Positions 10,544 through 22,228 of a stretch of DNA of 64,000 nucleotides are shown here, in pieces; within the stretch, counting starts at the first letter, position 1; the number at the start of each line of letters is the position of its first letter. Under the pieces are notes generated by a model. That model was not told where the DNA came from, ran no database searches, and worked only from the letters and a program-made list of their open reading frames with translations. The stretch is from Lineus longissimus. Lineage: Eukaryota > Nemertea > Pilidiophora > Heteronemertea > Lineidae. A program made the position numbers and the translations under genes. Where the stretch lies: the NCBI RefSeq assembly GCF_910592395.1, contig NC_088322.1, positions 8,551,431 to 8,615,430 of the forward strand. The letters are read 5' to 3'.

Positions 10544-12663
10544 ATTGTTCTAAAACTTGGTTACAACATCAAGTCTTGTCTTTTTTGTGCCATATTTCCT
10601 CAGTGTAGAGATGCAAGGGCGGGTTCAGGAATCTCGGAACGGGAGGGCACCTTTGAGAACAATGGGTGCCGGTTGCATCATCCCACCTACGTACGTATCT
10701 GCGCCCAAGATGTAGCATGAATGGCAAAGGCTATAAGAGGGATTATCTGCGGTGTTTCCATCGATTAATCAGTGGTATTCCCTATGACGGACAACCCATT
10801 CTTTTTGTTCCAGGGACAAAAACTTCTTAGTTCACGAGACATGTGACACTGCGCATGTGCGGCACCCAACGGCACTTAAAGCTCAAAATGGAGGAATTCT
10901 TACATGTACCTCTCAACTCCTAGCGCATTTTTTCCCTGTGTGACGTAACATGGCCCGAGATCGCCGGGCAAGGTTTTGGGAGTTGTAGCATGGAGGTATC
11001 TATATCATAATACTATAAGGCGGCTCGCTAAAGTGCCATTTGGGGGTCGTGTTTCGTCTCGAAATTTTGCACGTTTGCAGGTGATATGTTATCCTGATGC
11101 AACGTCATGTTTATTTTCGGAAATTTACTTCAGCGGAGCAGTAATGAGGGATTTTTAATCGGACACGGTCAATTCTCCTTATCACTCACGGAAGCCAAGC
11201 CATTGCTGTTCAGTTATGCAGGGGATTAATGAATCACCTGCACTCCCTGTGGGGTGACTAACACTACCTGTTGAACGGCTGGCTGTAGGGGGATGATTGG
11301 AACAGCCTGTACACGTGTTGACCTGCTGAACCAAGGTTAATGTTATTTTCAATCCACGATTGTAGGTCACCTGATCTTCGAGATTTCGCGGGAAAGAAAT
11401 TGTAAACAAACGCATGTGTGCAGTTCAAATGTAAACAAAAATGTATTTTGATACTTTTGGTTGCTGGACTTGGGTTTTCCCGCAGTAAGGAGCTGGGGTC
11501 ATATTGATGGTCTATCGTATATTGGTACTGTATTAGCCAGAGCTAGCCCTTGATTATGAAGGGATTTTCAAATTAAAGGTTACAATGGTATGTTAATGTG
11601 CTCACCACAGCTTTCAAAACTTGATGTATCTGAAGAGGCACTCTGAACTTGGCATGGCCTTATCAAGGAGCTGCTCACGGTGCTGAACTTCTAGCTTGCC
11701 TGTCGACTAAGTGCCTTGCCCGAGATCATGCTACATGTAGGAGGAGCACGCATTTTAAAGTTTTAGTAGTGATAGTGCAATTGGTCCGAGCCATTTGGAG
11801 GCCGACATGTGAAGGCCTATCTGGGTTCTCCTTCATCTCCGTATAAAAAGGGGCATATTGCTGACTAAGGAACGAGGTATATTCACATTGCCTCATCATC
11901 TCATTCGGACCAATTGATTTACTTTTATATGCACGCATACAGCACGCCACAGGGTCCGAGTCTGTGGACAAATGGTTGGTTTAATTTGTCTATTCGATAT
12001 TGCTCCTTTGATATTGCATTATATTTTCATTGCAATTCAATCTATTCAAGGTATAGCCCATTTAGAACCTGCCTGCGCCACGGGTACAATGTAAATATTT
12101 ATACCTCCATGGTTGTAGCAACCTGACTTTCGAGTTCAAATATAGGAGAAATGCGTGGCAATATAACAATAGAAAGTTTTGCATTTGATAAAAAGGGTGT
12201 TAAAGTGTAGATTGGCCCAGGTTTCTCACGAGGATATCTTTGTCTCGGTTACTCCTATGATTTCAGGGACGACCTTTAAACTTCATCAACTCGCTCAACA
12301 CTGACCTCGTAGCCCTCTAGTGTCGAAGGTGGGAACCAACCTGTCAAATAAAACAAAGAGCAAAACCACTATTTCTAATAAAATTGATTTATCTTATATT
12401 TCAACTGACCAACAAATACTATTAACCCCTATATTTTTGAGAGAAGACATACAATTGTGAACTTCAGGGCAAGAAAATATTCATCTTTATCGTTTGATCA
12501 TTGGAAAATGCACCCATTCGCACAAATAAATGGAAGCAAAGACTGAAATGGATGTTTTCGCAAATATCTACATGGGCACAAAAATAAAGGGGTTTACAGT
12601 AGCACAGACTGGGATAACTACGTATACAGAACAGATAATACAAAGAAGTGTTAATGTAATCAA

Positions 12664-12891
12664 CGGCCTACGCCATTTGTGAAAAATTTTGAATTTGTAA
12701 TTGAATCTAAAAATGCCCAAATTGCAAAAATATATACTAAATATAAATTTCAACATTGCCGTTGTGTAGACTGATATACGAATACCATGAATACCAAGTT
12801 AATTCGTAATCAAAATAACTGCACTACGGCATTGTGAATTAGTGAATTTCTTTTTAACTGGACCACAAATAATAACGAACGGCGTACCCCT
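12664..12891 (+). mobile_element. TTAA-type MITE, copy C1
   Basis: The left end CGGCCTACGCCATTTGTG is degenerate and the right end is CGAACGGCGTACCCCT. It is directly followed, after TTCAA, by copy C2. Confidence 0.8.
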
Positions 12892-12895
12892 TCAA

Positions 12896-13120
12896 AGGGG
12901 TACGCCCTGATTGTGGGTCAGCTATTGCTATTTTAATGCAGCTATACACGTCGTAGCATAATTATCATGCATGCATCTTTGCTGAAACTTACCTAGGACT
13001 TGTATATCTGTCAACATAATGGCTATTTTGAAATTCATATTTTGTACGTACAGTTTATGTTATGCGATTGGAACATTTCAAATTAAAAAATGTCAACTTT
13101 CTGTCGAACGGCCTAGGCCT
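12896..13120 (-). mobile_element. TTAA-type MITE, copy C2 (abuts C1)
   Basis: It starts AGGGGTACGCC and ends CGAACGGCCTAGGCCT followed by TTAA. The interior is more diverged than in other copies. C1 and C2 share the junction TTCAA. Confidence 0.75.
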
Positions 13121-13199
13121 TTAACAAGCTGTTTCGTCCGTGATATGACTATCCAGGCACCAGGCAGTGAAAATACAGAATGCGCAATTGAAATGTAAG

Positions 13200-13470
13200 A
13201 CTAGTTTGGGACCATCTCTCAATCTTGATAGAGAATGCAAAAGAAAGATTGGAAAAACTTCCTTGAAAAACTTCCAGTTTTGTGGCATCTGCTGTAAGAC
13301 TGTAAAAACCTTCTTCCTCATGAACTTGCCAACACCATTGACTTTTTGCCTTTCAAAAAATCTCTAAAAACATTTCTCTTCCAAGGAACATTTCGGGCCA
13401 GCGCTTTAACAGTCTCATCACTGAAGAGCCCTATATAAATTCGTGACTCTTATCTTATCTTATCTTGTAT
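13200..13470 (+). mobile_element. degenerate LINE 3' end with (TTATC)n tail
   Basis: One frame near 13318-13436 reads LPHELANTIDF... FKKSLKTFLFQ, like the C-terminal end of non-LTR retrotransposon reverse transcriptases. Upstream it is broken by a stop and a frame change. It ends with a TTATC microsatellite at 13448-13467, typical of a LINE tail. Confidence 0.6.
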
Positions 13471-13825
13471 AAGATCACCAACAAACAGGTGCTAATTTTT
13501 TTCCCATTTCTGTCGAAAAAAAAGGTTCTGGGTCTAGGACTCGTTTTAATCATCAGTGAATTTGAAATGGTCCCTTTTTTAGATGAATTAGAACACTAAA
13601 GTAGAACAAATAATTATTAAATCATTGCAGTTAATTAGCTAACATTTTCTTCATTAATTATCTAATTACACATATACGTGATTCAGAATGATTACAGAAA
13701 TACAATACAGAAATATATACATAACACTTTAAAATACAACTTTATTCTTTCTATGAGCCATTATGCAAAATGCCTCATCTTTTTACCTGTCTCCTTAAAA
13801 CAGTGACATTAAGTTTTCTATCAAA

Positions 13826-14160
13826 GGGGAACGTCTGTTCAATGTATTCACTAGTGGCTCCGGAAAACAGAAGTACACAGTGCTGTAGTGCAGTTATTAT
13901 GCATGATAATATGCTGAAACTTGGCAATTATGGCATCTGCATATCTGCCTACACAACGGGTGATATGAATAAAGAGTAGTAAATGCTTTTATCTAAAACT
14001 CCATGTACATTTACACTTGGCCTTTCTGTACAAAATTGAAGTAAAAGCATTTGCTAGCCTTTATTCATATCACCCAACATCATTGTCGAAATTCATATTA
14101 AGCTTGATTGGCACAACCAAAATTTCTCAAATACATGTTCATTCATTTTAAGTACTGAGG
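13826..14160 (-). mobile_element. degenerate TTAA-type MITE interrupted by a second MITE
   Basis: The flanks ...GTGCAGTTATTATGCATGA... CTACACAACGG and AACATCATTGTCGAAATTC match the interior of the TTAA family, but the 118-bp palindromic element 13958-14075 splits them. A further degenerate fragment ends at 14318 (AATGGCATACCCCTTTTA). Confidence 0.6.
13958..14075. mobile_element. 118-bp palindromic MITE (GGGTGATATGAATAAAGA family), copy 1
   Basis: The left arm GGGTGATATGAATAAAGA.TAG.AAATGCTTTTA is mirrored by the right arm TAAAAGCATTTGCTAGCCTTTATTCATATCACCC. The central loop is about 50 bp. A near-identical copy lies at 39862-39978. Confidence 0.85.
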
Positions 14161-15129
14161 CCACAACTTTAACACGTAGACGCTTCACTAAAACCGTGTT
14201 ACCAGAAACATAACCCCTTAAAGGCTTCCAGCATGCATAAAAACTACACTACGATTTTGTTTAACAGAATTTCGATTTTCCTGGACCACCAGTAATCACA
14301 AATGGCATACCCCTTTTACCATTTCACTACGATGGACCATCATTCTGGTCAAGAGTATTATGACGCACGCTACGATGGTCCAAAATACCAGTTTAATGAT
14401 CCTCAACGCAGCGCACCACTACCGAGAATACGAAACGCAGGACGATACCTGCAGTCCTGTAGCAAAGTGGTTACGATGCTTCAAATGTTCCAGTATCAAT
14501 GTCATGAAAAACAATCTTTTAACCTATGAATATTTTCGGATACAAACATAGATTTCTAACAGTAAAATCTACAGAGAAAACAATGAACTGTTTATCGTAC
14601 TAACAATTAGACAAGCCACCGAAAAATATCACCAGTTCTGCACCGATTGGTACAGGAGCCCAACAGAGATTACCAAATGCTCATCCTTTTAAAATGCCTT
14701 GGAACTAAGTTTGTTCTGACGTGTCTTCTGTGGTCTTTTAGTACCAGAAATTTGATTACAACGTACACTACAAACGTACAATTAGATGTAGATAGCCCTG
14801 CATAGAATATCTCAAAACAGCCTTGGAAGTGGTCCCTCAGTGATTCATAAACATAACATTTCATAACAATACCTAAAGCGCCACGCAACAGAACAATTAA
14901 ATTGCAGCAACATGCGATAATAATCACTCTTATGTGCAACGAAAAGTTCTCTGGTTTGCGGGTAAACCGGAAATCGCTTTGTTTGATATAGAATCGCAGG
15001 TGGCACCCTGTGATGACCACCAAAATCAAGCGATGATCATCGAATGCAATCTGAAGTATTCTTGTCGCATGAATTAAAATTGCTTGTTTGTTGTAGGTAC
15101 TTTAGCCCTCACCTGCAAAAAACCCTTAA

Positions 15130-15470
15130 AGGCCTACGCCGTTCGTTAAAAATTTGGAATTTGGAATTGAATTACAAAATTTCCAATTGCGGAAATACAT
15201 ATTAATATAAATTTCAACATTGCCGTTGTGTAGACGATATACAAATACCATGAATACCAAGTTTAAACAAATTTCAACATTGCTGTTGTGTAGACTGATA
15301 TACAAATACTATGAATACCAAGTTCAAACAAATTTCAACATTGCCGTTGTGTAGACTGACATACAAATACTGTGAATACCAAGTTAAAAAATAATATCTG
15401 CACTACGGCTTTGCGTATCAGTGGATTTCTTTATAACTGAACCACGAGTATTTAGGAACGGCGTACCCCT
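15130..15470 (+). mobile_element. TTAA-flanked MITE with three 61-bp units, copy D
   Basis: TTAA lies at 15126-15129 and TTGA after the right end. The left end is AGGCCTACGCCGTTCG and the right end GGAACGGCGTACCCCT. Three tandem units each contain CATTGC(C/T)GTTGTGTAGAC and AATACCAAGTT. Confidence 0.9.
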
Positions 15471-16719
15471 TTGAAGGAATAGCAGAACCGAATGATGTAC
15501 CGGCAAAACTGTAAAGTTACTGCATAGAATGTGCTGAAGATGGAAGTGTAAGCAAACAATTAGTAGAATGTTTGTGTATATTTTTTGATGCCCTAGAGAA
15601 CCACCACACGCACAAGAACTGCATGTAAATATATATATCAGTACAGTACATAAGTGCAGGCCGTGCAAAAACTCTCTACTCCTCCTTTAATATGACAGAT
15701 ATATTTATAATTAGCAGATGATAGGAACACATCGAATGTGAAAAATCGAGAAATTTGCAATCGAATATCGAGTCGAGGTAATCATTTTTATAAACTGAGG
15801 CTGTGCAGATGACATCATCATAGCAAGACGCCCTTTTGAATGTTGAAATTATGTCATTGTCGACGACAACCACGACGTCAATAACATGTGGTGCACTTGG
15901 GCGGTGACGTCTTAGCATCAGGGGCATTGATTGACGTCCAAAATGGCCGCCACTGAGCCATGGTTTGCTTTGTTGAGCTTTTAAACTATCGTAAACCCTA
16001 ATATTTTCATGTGCGAGGATAACAAAATAATATTGTCATGTGCGAGGATGAAAGTATTACCCTTTGAAACTAGGGGCTATTTCTAAGCCTAAGCCCAATG
16101 AAAGTGAAATCTAAAATGTTCGTTTTTGCGAACTAACAAGGCTGTGAGAATACAAGGGTTTACAGCATAACAATTTCCTAGAGAAGTTAAAAATCTTCAA
16201 AATAGTGTTCATCGTGACTTGAACTTTGCTTTACGTATAGTCTCTATATCCTGAAATCGAAACAAAGAATACCTTTAATCATTATTCAATTAAATTTAAC
16301 AGGGAAAATTCTGAAAGGTCAGTTTTAACAGTGAAAATTCTGAAAGGAGTTAGCACTTTCGGGACTGCTCGTTACATTTGCTTTAGCATGTTTAGCACAA
16401 ACGAATATTATCATTACGTTGTGTTGACGCCATGTATAGATCAGCAACGAAACAGACATCGCTTGTTGATCTTGCTCCATAGTTTACATCTATATATTGT
16501 AATGACTGAGCAAAGATTGAAAAAAAAGGAATGAAGCCTTTGTCATTTTGAGCATGGAAGCCGAGAAAAGGTACAGATTTGTCTGAGGTTAAGTATTTGG
16601 CTGATAGTCTGAAATCAACAATGGCAGAGGTTATCATCTGTCTACCCTGAAACCTATCAGTAGAATTCAGATGAGCTGCTCAATCAGAGCATTTCCTCAG
16701 GTACCCATTTATATACCAT

Positions 16720-16851
16720 AGTGGAGCATCAGTAAGGTATGAAAGGCATATAGACCTGCCTAGAACCTTGCATCGACAGCGGGTATTGAACCAGGGACCT
16801 CGTGACCACTAGTCAGAGAGGCAAGCCACTACACCACAGTGGCTCCATAAA
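16720..16851 (-). mobile_element. tRNA-derived SINE-like sequence
   Basis: On the minus strand, GAGCCACTGTGGTGTAGTGG resembles a tRNA A box region and CCTGGTTCAATACC a B box, 45 bases apart, as in a tRNA head. The anticodon-arm region is not a clean cloverleaf, so it is a SINE head or tRNA pseudogene. Confidence 0.5.
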
Positions 16852-16875
16852 CAGTCATAGTACCAATTTACTTAC

Positions 16876-19800
16876 GTCTTTGAGAAATCCCTCAAGTTGT
16901 TCATATGCGATATCCACGTCGTGATTTACAATCACCATGTCATACGATCCCTTTTCATGAGCTGAAACAAGGAACATCGTTAATTGTAAGAAATTTCAGA
17001 ATTCAAGGAACATCCATTGTTAAAAACTTCAGAATTCAAGGAACAAACATTTACTGTAAGAAATTTCAGAATTCAAGGAATATGCATTGTGAGAAATTTC
17101 AGAATTCAAGGAACATTTACTGTAAGAAATTTCAGGAATAATATTAATTATAAGAAATTTCAGAATTCAAGGAACATAATTGTAAGAAACCTTTTGATTT
17201 TGTCTTCTGTTATTGGGGATTATTAATTTCCCAAAATGTCATCTCTCAAGCCGAAAACCGAGTCACAAGGTCAAATATCCTGATTTGTGCCAACCAATTG
17301 ACACTCACAAGTTCTGGCGGTGTAAAACACGTCTTGGTGAATGATTCCAGCATTAAGGAACACAAAAAGGTAAGTGGAAGTATTTGAGGGGCCTCATACC
17401 CTAGTGGTTAAAACTGCTGGCTACTACACAATAGGGCCCGGGTTCAATCCCAGGAGAGGCCAGGATTGTATTTCTGGATGAACCGGTGTGGCTTTCAAGG
17501 AACTAAAATTCCTGGCACTTCACAACACGTATATTTATGTATGAAATACTCGAGGGTCTGTCGGATGAGACTAAAAGCTGTGGTCCCTTGTACCTGAGTG
17601 TCTATGCCAGGGCAAGTAAAAGATCCCACACAGGTGGTGGACTCCATACCTCCGGCAAAAATCCAATTGGGTTACGACGCCGGTAATGTTACGATGATGA
17701 GTAATCCAGAGATACAGGACCTGCACATTACTTTCATCCCTGTTGATACTTACAAAACGTATTTTAAAAAAAATTCATACTCACAATATTCTAATTCTGC
17801 CTTTGCTGAGGCTAATCGCCTCTGAACGGCATCTTCAGTGTCAGTATCTCTACCCCGTAACCGTTTCTCCTGCAAAGTATGAATTGTGTATATCAATCTT
17901 CCGAGTGAAATGCAAAATGAAATGAGAAACTGAGGTCAAATTGAATGGAAACAACCAATTTGGGACCAGAACTAGTGTCCTTGGTAGAGAGATTGTCTTT
18001 GATAGAGAGGTGTTCGCTAAGGGAGGTTCTATTCTACTGTAGTTGATGTGAATTGGCTAAAATATTCCTTGAAGTAAGAAACTTGGTTGCAACGATATTC
18101 AATGAGGTAAGGAACTCGACTAAGATGTTCACTGAGGTAAGAAACTCAGTTTTATATTTATTGAAGTGAGAAACTTGGCTTTATATTCATTGAATTATGA
18201 AACTCAGCTAAAATATTCACCTAAGTACATGTATAAAGAAATTCAGCTGAACTATTCACCCAAGTATAAAGAAACTCGGCAAAATATTCACTGAAGGCAA
18301 CAAGTCCAGGAGAAGTAAAACTCTGATTTAAAACCTAGGCAATAAAAGTCCACCGACGTCGGTATGGTCCAGCCCTTGCAGCGTGGCCAAAAATCGAGGC
18401 CCTACACACAAGACAACAAAGAAACTCAGATAAATATTCACAGAAGTAAGAAACTCACTCTGGACCTATTCTTTTGTCAGAATTAGTGGGGAAAAATACT
18501 CACCAAAATGTCCATGCTCGGTGCCCTAATAAATATATATCTCGGGTTAAGATTTGTGGCCTTGATATTCTTCACACCTTGCATGTCGATATCTAATATA
18601 CATATACGCCCGGTCTTGGCCACCTCCTCCACAGCCTTTTTACTGGAATAGAATCAGAAAAGTTGATGGAATGTCGGTTTGGACCGGAAACAGTGAAATA
18701 CATGTAGGTCCAGAATATTGGCTCAGGAACATTAGATAGGGTTCCAGTTCATCTGTGGTCAAAACTCTTTCAGTTTGATGTTGATCACAGATAACAGCAA
18801 TCATCAATTCTTGTCACAAGCACCTGCGATTAATACAGCAACAGATTATTGTAAATACTTATTGATATTTATAATAATATTGCGTTCTTATAGCAGTTTT
18901 CCATTTTTCCTTGTTCATTGTGGTTTTAGGATAGCATATTAGTACCCTGGTTTCCAGGGCCCTTTACATATAGGCACTCAGGTGCAAGTAATGTGAATTT
19001 TATGTCTCACTCCTTGTCCCAAGTGACTTGCCTTGTTCCATAAAGATTCCCTGAGAATTCTGCCGACTCGATAAATTCATCGTTATCTATTGCCTGCTGC
19101 ATCTCTTCTCTCGTTGAAAAACAATAATCTGTCCCATGAACCTCCCCTGGTCGCGGCTTTCTCGTTGTGTCTGAAATGGAATAGGGAAATTCTGAGTTGA
19201 TATGGTCGAGTTGCCACGCCTTGAGGTGGCTTCCTCAGGAATAAAGAAGCAGGGGAGGCCTCGCACAACCTGGAGAGAAGATCTCCCTGAGATGGCATAC
19301 CTTGGGAAAAAGAAGAAGGGGGAGACCATGCACAACCTTGAGAAGATCTCCCCGAGATGGCAACCCCAGGGTCAGGGAAAAAGAAGCAGGGTCAGACCAC
19401 GCACAACCTGGAGAGAAGATCTCCCTGAAATGGTAACCCCAGGGAAAAAGAAGCAGGGGCAGGCCACGCACAACCTGGAGAAGATCCACAGGGGCGAGGT
19501 CTGTAGGACTGGAGCTTGAATGACTTGGAGAGAGTGGCCAAGAGAGCAGGAAGTTGAGTTGTGTCTGACCCACGCAACGGCCGGAATGGAATGGGATGAT
19601 ATAGAATGGACCGTGGCATAGTTAACTCATCCATGACCCAACAAGAAGGAATGAAATAAGAACAGAAAAGTTTGAAGTTCCCTTGAAGGGATTTCGAACC
19701 ACAGATCTTTTTATTGCTGGTTCACTGCTCTGACAGTTAAGTTATTGAAGAGGCATCATAAGGTGTCATTATCACGATCCCCATCCTGTAGAAAGAAATA

Positions 19801-22228
19801 GACTAGCCCATCATCATACTCGGATGGTTTGTTATGGCATGGGTTGCCTAGGAAACCCTAGGCAATTTGCCATAAAACCAAGGAATTCTTTCACCCCATG
19901 TGGTGGCTTTAATAACGACCCCATCCGAGGAAGAGGAATAGTTCATGTATTTCGATTTATTGACTGATATGCAAAGATACTGTGATCTATAATCAGTTAC
20001 CTGGTGAGACGGCTGGACTGACATTACAAAACATCTTATACAGAAAGTTGGGTCACATCGACATTATTTGAAATAATGAGTTACTTTTTTATACCTCGGT
20101 GGTTCTGTGGTATAGAAAATCCATTTTTAATGCAGTTTTGAATCAATAGTGCCTAATCACTCCTACGATTAGTTTGGTGAAAAGAGGGGTTCAAGTAGGA
20201 CAACTTGGGCAAGAGAAGTGTAGGAGGGACTACCCAGACTTACCCTGATTTTTAGATTTTGCTGACAATTTCTGTGTCTGACCTTCGCAAGGGATGTTGC
20301 CATGAGAAAGTGGCTACCACGCCTGAAGGGACAATCTGTAATTCTAGGCGTAGCTGCTAAAATAATCAGTCTCCATGCTACATTAGCGCGCAACAAATAC
20401 CGGAATCTTCTTCTCTGACATGTCTAATTACATGAATTAAGAAGATTGTTTAGCATTGGGCGTTGTTTTGAGGCCGGAACAAAACTCAACGCGTTCTGAT
20501 CAGGCAGAAGACTAATCTGGGTGTGTCTGTCTTGTAATGCATCTTTAGTATCTCCGTCAAGTGACGTAGAGTCAGACTGAGATGTAGTAAACCACCAATT
20601 TTTCACTGACGTTTTGTCAAACAAATAAAAATTGTAAAAAAGTTTCCTTGTCCATTATGGGGAGTATTAGAACCTCCCAAACCCCACCCCCATATCCAAA
20701 TTGCTGCAATGCTGTTGCAAATAAAGGCGATTATCATTGTCAATGTGAAAGGGTTCTCGCGCTTAGTTAGTTAATTTGACGATGTCACCTGATGTCCGTA
20801 GCTGCATCTCAAAGGTGCAGAGTTAGAGTCGTAAAGTTCATTTTAACCTCATTATTGTCAGATATGAGTGAAACCGGTCAGCCTGCATGCAATAATTCTC
20901 ATTAGCCTAATTATTGATTTATGTATTTACTTCAATACAAGTTAATTAACGCGCCTAGATTTCATCAGACTCAGCAGGGACGGATTATATAACATTGTCA
21001 TGATGACCACGCAGACAATCTTGCAAATGGCACTTCTTATCGACGATACGTTTTTCTCCATCTGTGTTGGTTATGAAATACGGATTCATTTACTCTCGTT
21101 AGGGAGTATCGAGCAAGAAAAATCTCATTAATCAAAGTCTTCCGATCAAGTTATTGAGATTGACTTTGTCGTGACATGTTCATGTATAGCTCCGGAAAAT
21201 AATTTTTTTGCAGCATTTTCCTTTTTTTATTTGATAGCAATTAGTGACAAGTACTACCAATGGGAACTGCTAATTGTCTGTCGTTTGGTTTGGCTCATGA
21301 TCATAATGTAACGTCGGAATCGAGGAACGTCACTATCAGTGCTCAGACAAACCAGGTCGCTGGGCGAGAAATTTCTCGAGTTTTTTTGCGGGAATAAAGG
21401 CAGTTTCACGCGGACAGCTGTATACAGATTCCTTTTTTGCAACATTCTTCTAAATGTTTTCGTCAACTCAATCTACAGCAATTACTATTTCAAATTAAGT
21501 ATGTAAACTCATCTTGTGGGGCAGCATTGATTGGCAAGAATGTCCTCAATGCAAGTCCAGCACAAGCTGCGCCTTATCAATATTTTATGAAAGACTTTCT
21601 GGACACATTGATCTTTATTTATATCAAATCTGCCCAGAATAGTCAGTTACACATCTCGTTAATCGCTTGCACACCGACATCTGCAACAGGCTGTTGCCAA
21701 GTGCTGGCAGAAAAAATTGCCTGGGGAAATTTTAAAATACAAGTAGGATAATAAAGGTAACTTCTGATGAGCCCTGGGTAGTCCCTCCTAATATTTCATT
21801 TGATTTGTAAAGAATAATTTGAAATTTTTGTAGAGTAACGGAAACAAACCTGTTGTAAAAGACACCAGGGTGCCACTTCTTTTTTAATTTAAAGGCCAAC
21901 ACTGTTTGTTAAAAATTTGTAATTTGTAATTAAAATTTTCAAATTGCGGAAATATGTATTAAATTCAAATTCAAATTCAAATCTATGCAAATTCTAAATT
22001 TTTAACGAATGGCGTAGGCCTTTAAAATTTGTCCTGCCACCTCGGAAAAAACCCATTTTCCCCTCTACTTACGTGAGACGCTAAATGCAAAACAGTCCTT
22101 GTGTTTGTCCATGAGCCGATGTAAGAGTGTGCTCTTGCCACTTCCCGATGGCCCGCTCATCACGATAGGCCGGTACGGCGACGACATGGTTAGTTTTTGA
22201 AGAATGTTGAGAACTTCGGCCCCAACAG
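16876..22228 (-). CDS. GUK1: guanylate kinase (GUK1), five coding exons; last exon not located
   Basis: Seen on the minus strand: exons 22073-22228 (ATG at 22187), 19032-19170, 18504-18642, 17785-17869 and 16876-16961 join in frame to 188 residues. The P-loop GPSGSGKS is at 12-19. The GMP-binding region follows (TTRKPRPGE at about 40-48, [10 protein letters not shown] at 76-85), then [13 protein letters not shown], the lid region [19 protein letters not shown] and [17 protein letters not shown]. Known: this cytosolic enzyme phosphorylates GMP/dGMP to GDP/dGDP with ATP and is essential for guanine nucleotide supply; the family is about 198 residues. The first exon is open upstream of the ATG to its acceptor, so an N-terminally extended isoform is possible. 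The last 10 or so residues after phase-0 donor GAC|gtaag are in an exon I could not place. The intron after exon 2 starts with GC rather than GT. Confidence 0.93.
16967..17195 (-). repeat. ~31-bp minisatellite next to the GUK1 exon 5 acceptor
   Basis: About seven units contain AGAAATTTCAGAATTCAAGG with spacers ATT(A/G)CTGTA or similar. The first unit shares CAAGGAACAT with the sequence forming the polypyrimidine tract of the real acceptor (CCTTGTTTCAG on the minus strand). On the minus strand two units create TTTCTTACAG, which looks like an acceptor. Confidence 0.8.
17388..17690 (+). mobile_element. tRNA-derived SINE with conserved central domain
   Basis: The head has TACCCTAGTGGTTAAAACTG (A box-like) and CCGGGTTCAATCCCAGG (B box), as in a tRNA. 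The body contains TGTCGGATGAGACTAAAAGC, GTGGTCCCTTGTA and AAAAGATCCCACACA, in the style of the conserved body domains of invertebrate SINE superfamilies such as MetaSINE. The exact superfamily is my inference. It lies in a GUK1 intron. Confidence 0.65.
17931..18042 (+). mobile_element. partial ACCTCTCTATTAAGGACAC-family element, copy 1
   Basis: It retains GAGGTCAAATTGAATGGAAA, TTGGGACCAGAACTAGTGTC and the end GCTAAGGGAGGTTCTATTCTACTGTA. The left half is missing. Confidence 0.65.
18055..18460. repeat. diverged ~37-bp tandem repeats in a GUK1 intron
   Basis: Roughly eight units of the form AATATTCACTGAAGTAAGAAACTCGGCT run from 18055 to 18305. Related units reappear at 18415-18460. Copies differ by substitutions and small indels. 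Confidence 0.7.
19202..19600 (+). repeat. ~60-bp tandem repeat within a LINE-like 3' end
   Basis: Four units of about 60-66 bp (GCAGGGG.GGCC.CGCACAACCTGGAGAGAAGATCTCCCTGAGATGG style) span 19240-19500. One frame reads [17 protein letters not shown], resembling the end of a non-LTR retrotransposon ORF, and GLEEWAKRAG-like text follows. I take it as a retrotransposon tail that acquired internal tandem copies. It sits in the GUK1 intron between exons 1 and 2. Confidence 0.5.
19683..19745 (-). mobile_element. tRNA-like SINE head
   Basis: On the minus strand, ACTGTCAGAGCAGTGAACCA (A box-like) is followed by TGTGGTTCGAAATCCC (B box). No intact cloverleaf is obvious. Confidence 0.4.
21893..22021. 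mobile_element. short TTAA-flanked MITE, copy E (no internal 61-bp unit)
   Basis: TTAA lies at 21889-21892 and 22022-22025. The ends are AGGCCAACACTGTTTG and CGAATGGCGTAGGCCT. The 61-bp unit is absent and replaced by an AAATTC microsatellite. It lies 47 bases from GUK1 exon 1. Confidence 0.8.

Larger units (their letters stand above)
9579..16875. other. transposon-rich spacer
   Basis: This stretch separates the glycosyltransferase stop from the last located GUK1 exon. It holds TTAA elements (9795, 12664, 12896, 15130 and degenerate copies), the nested palindromic MITE at 13958, a LINE 3' remnant ending at 13470 and a SINE-like tRNA sequence at 16775. The unlocated last exon of GUK1 should also be here. 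No other exon was recognised. Confidence 0.5.

Noticed and set aside
16592-16613. Last coding exon of GUK1 after an acceptor TTGATTTCAG (minus strand)
   Set aside because: The acceptor is good and a short frame follows, but the peptide does not resemble GUK1 C-termini, so I could not support it.
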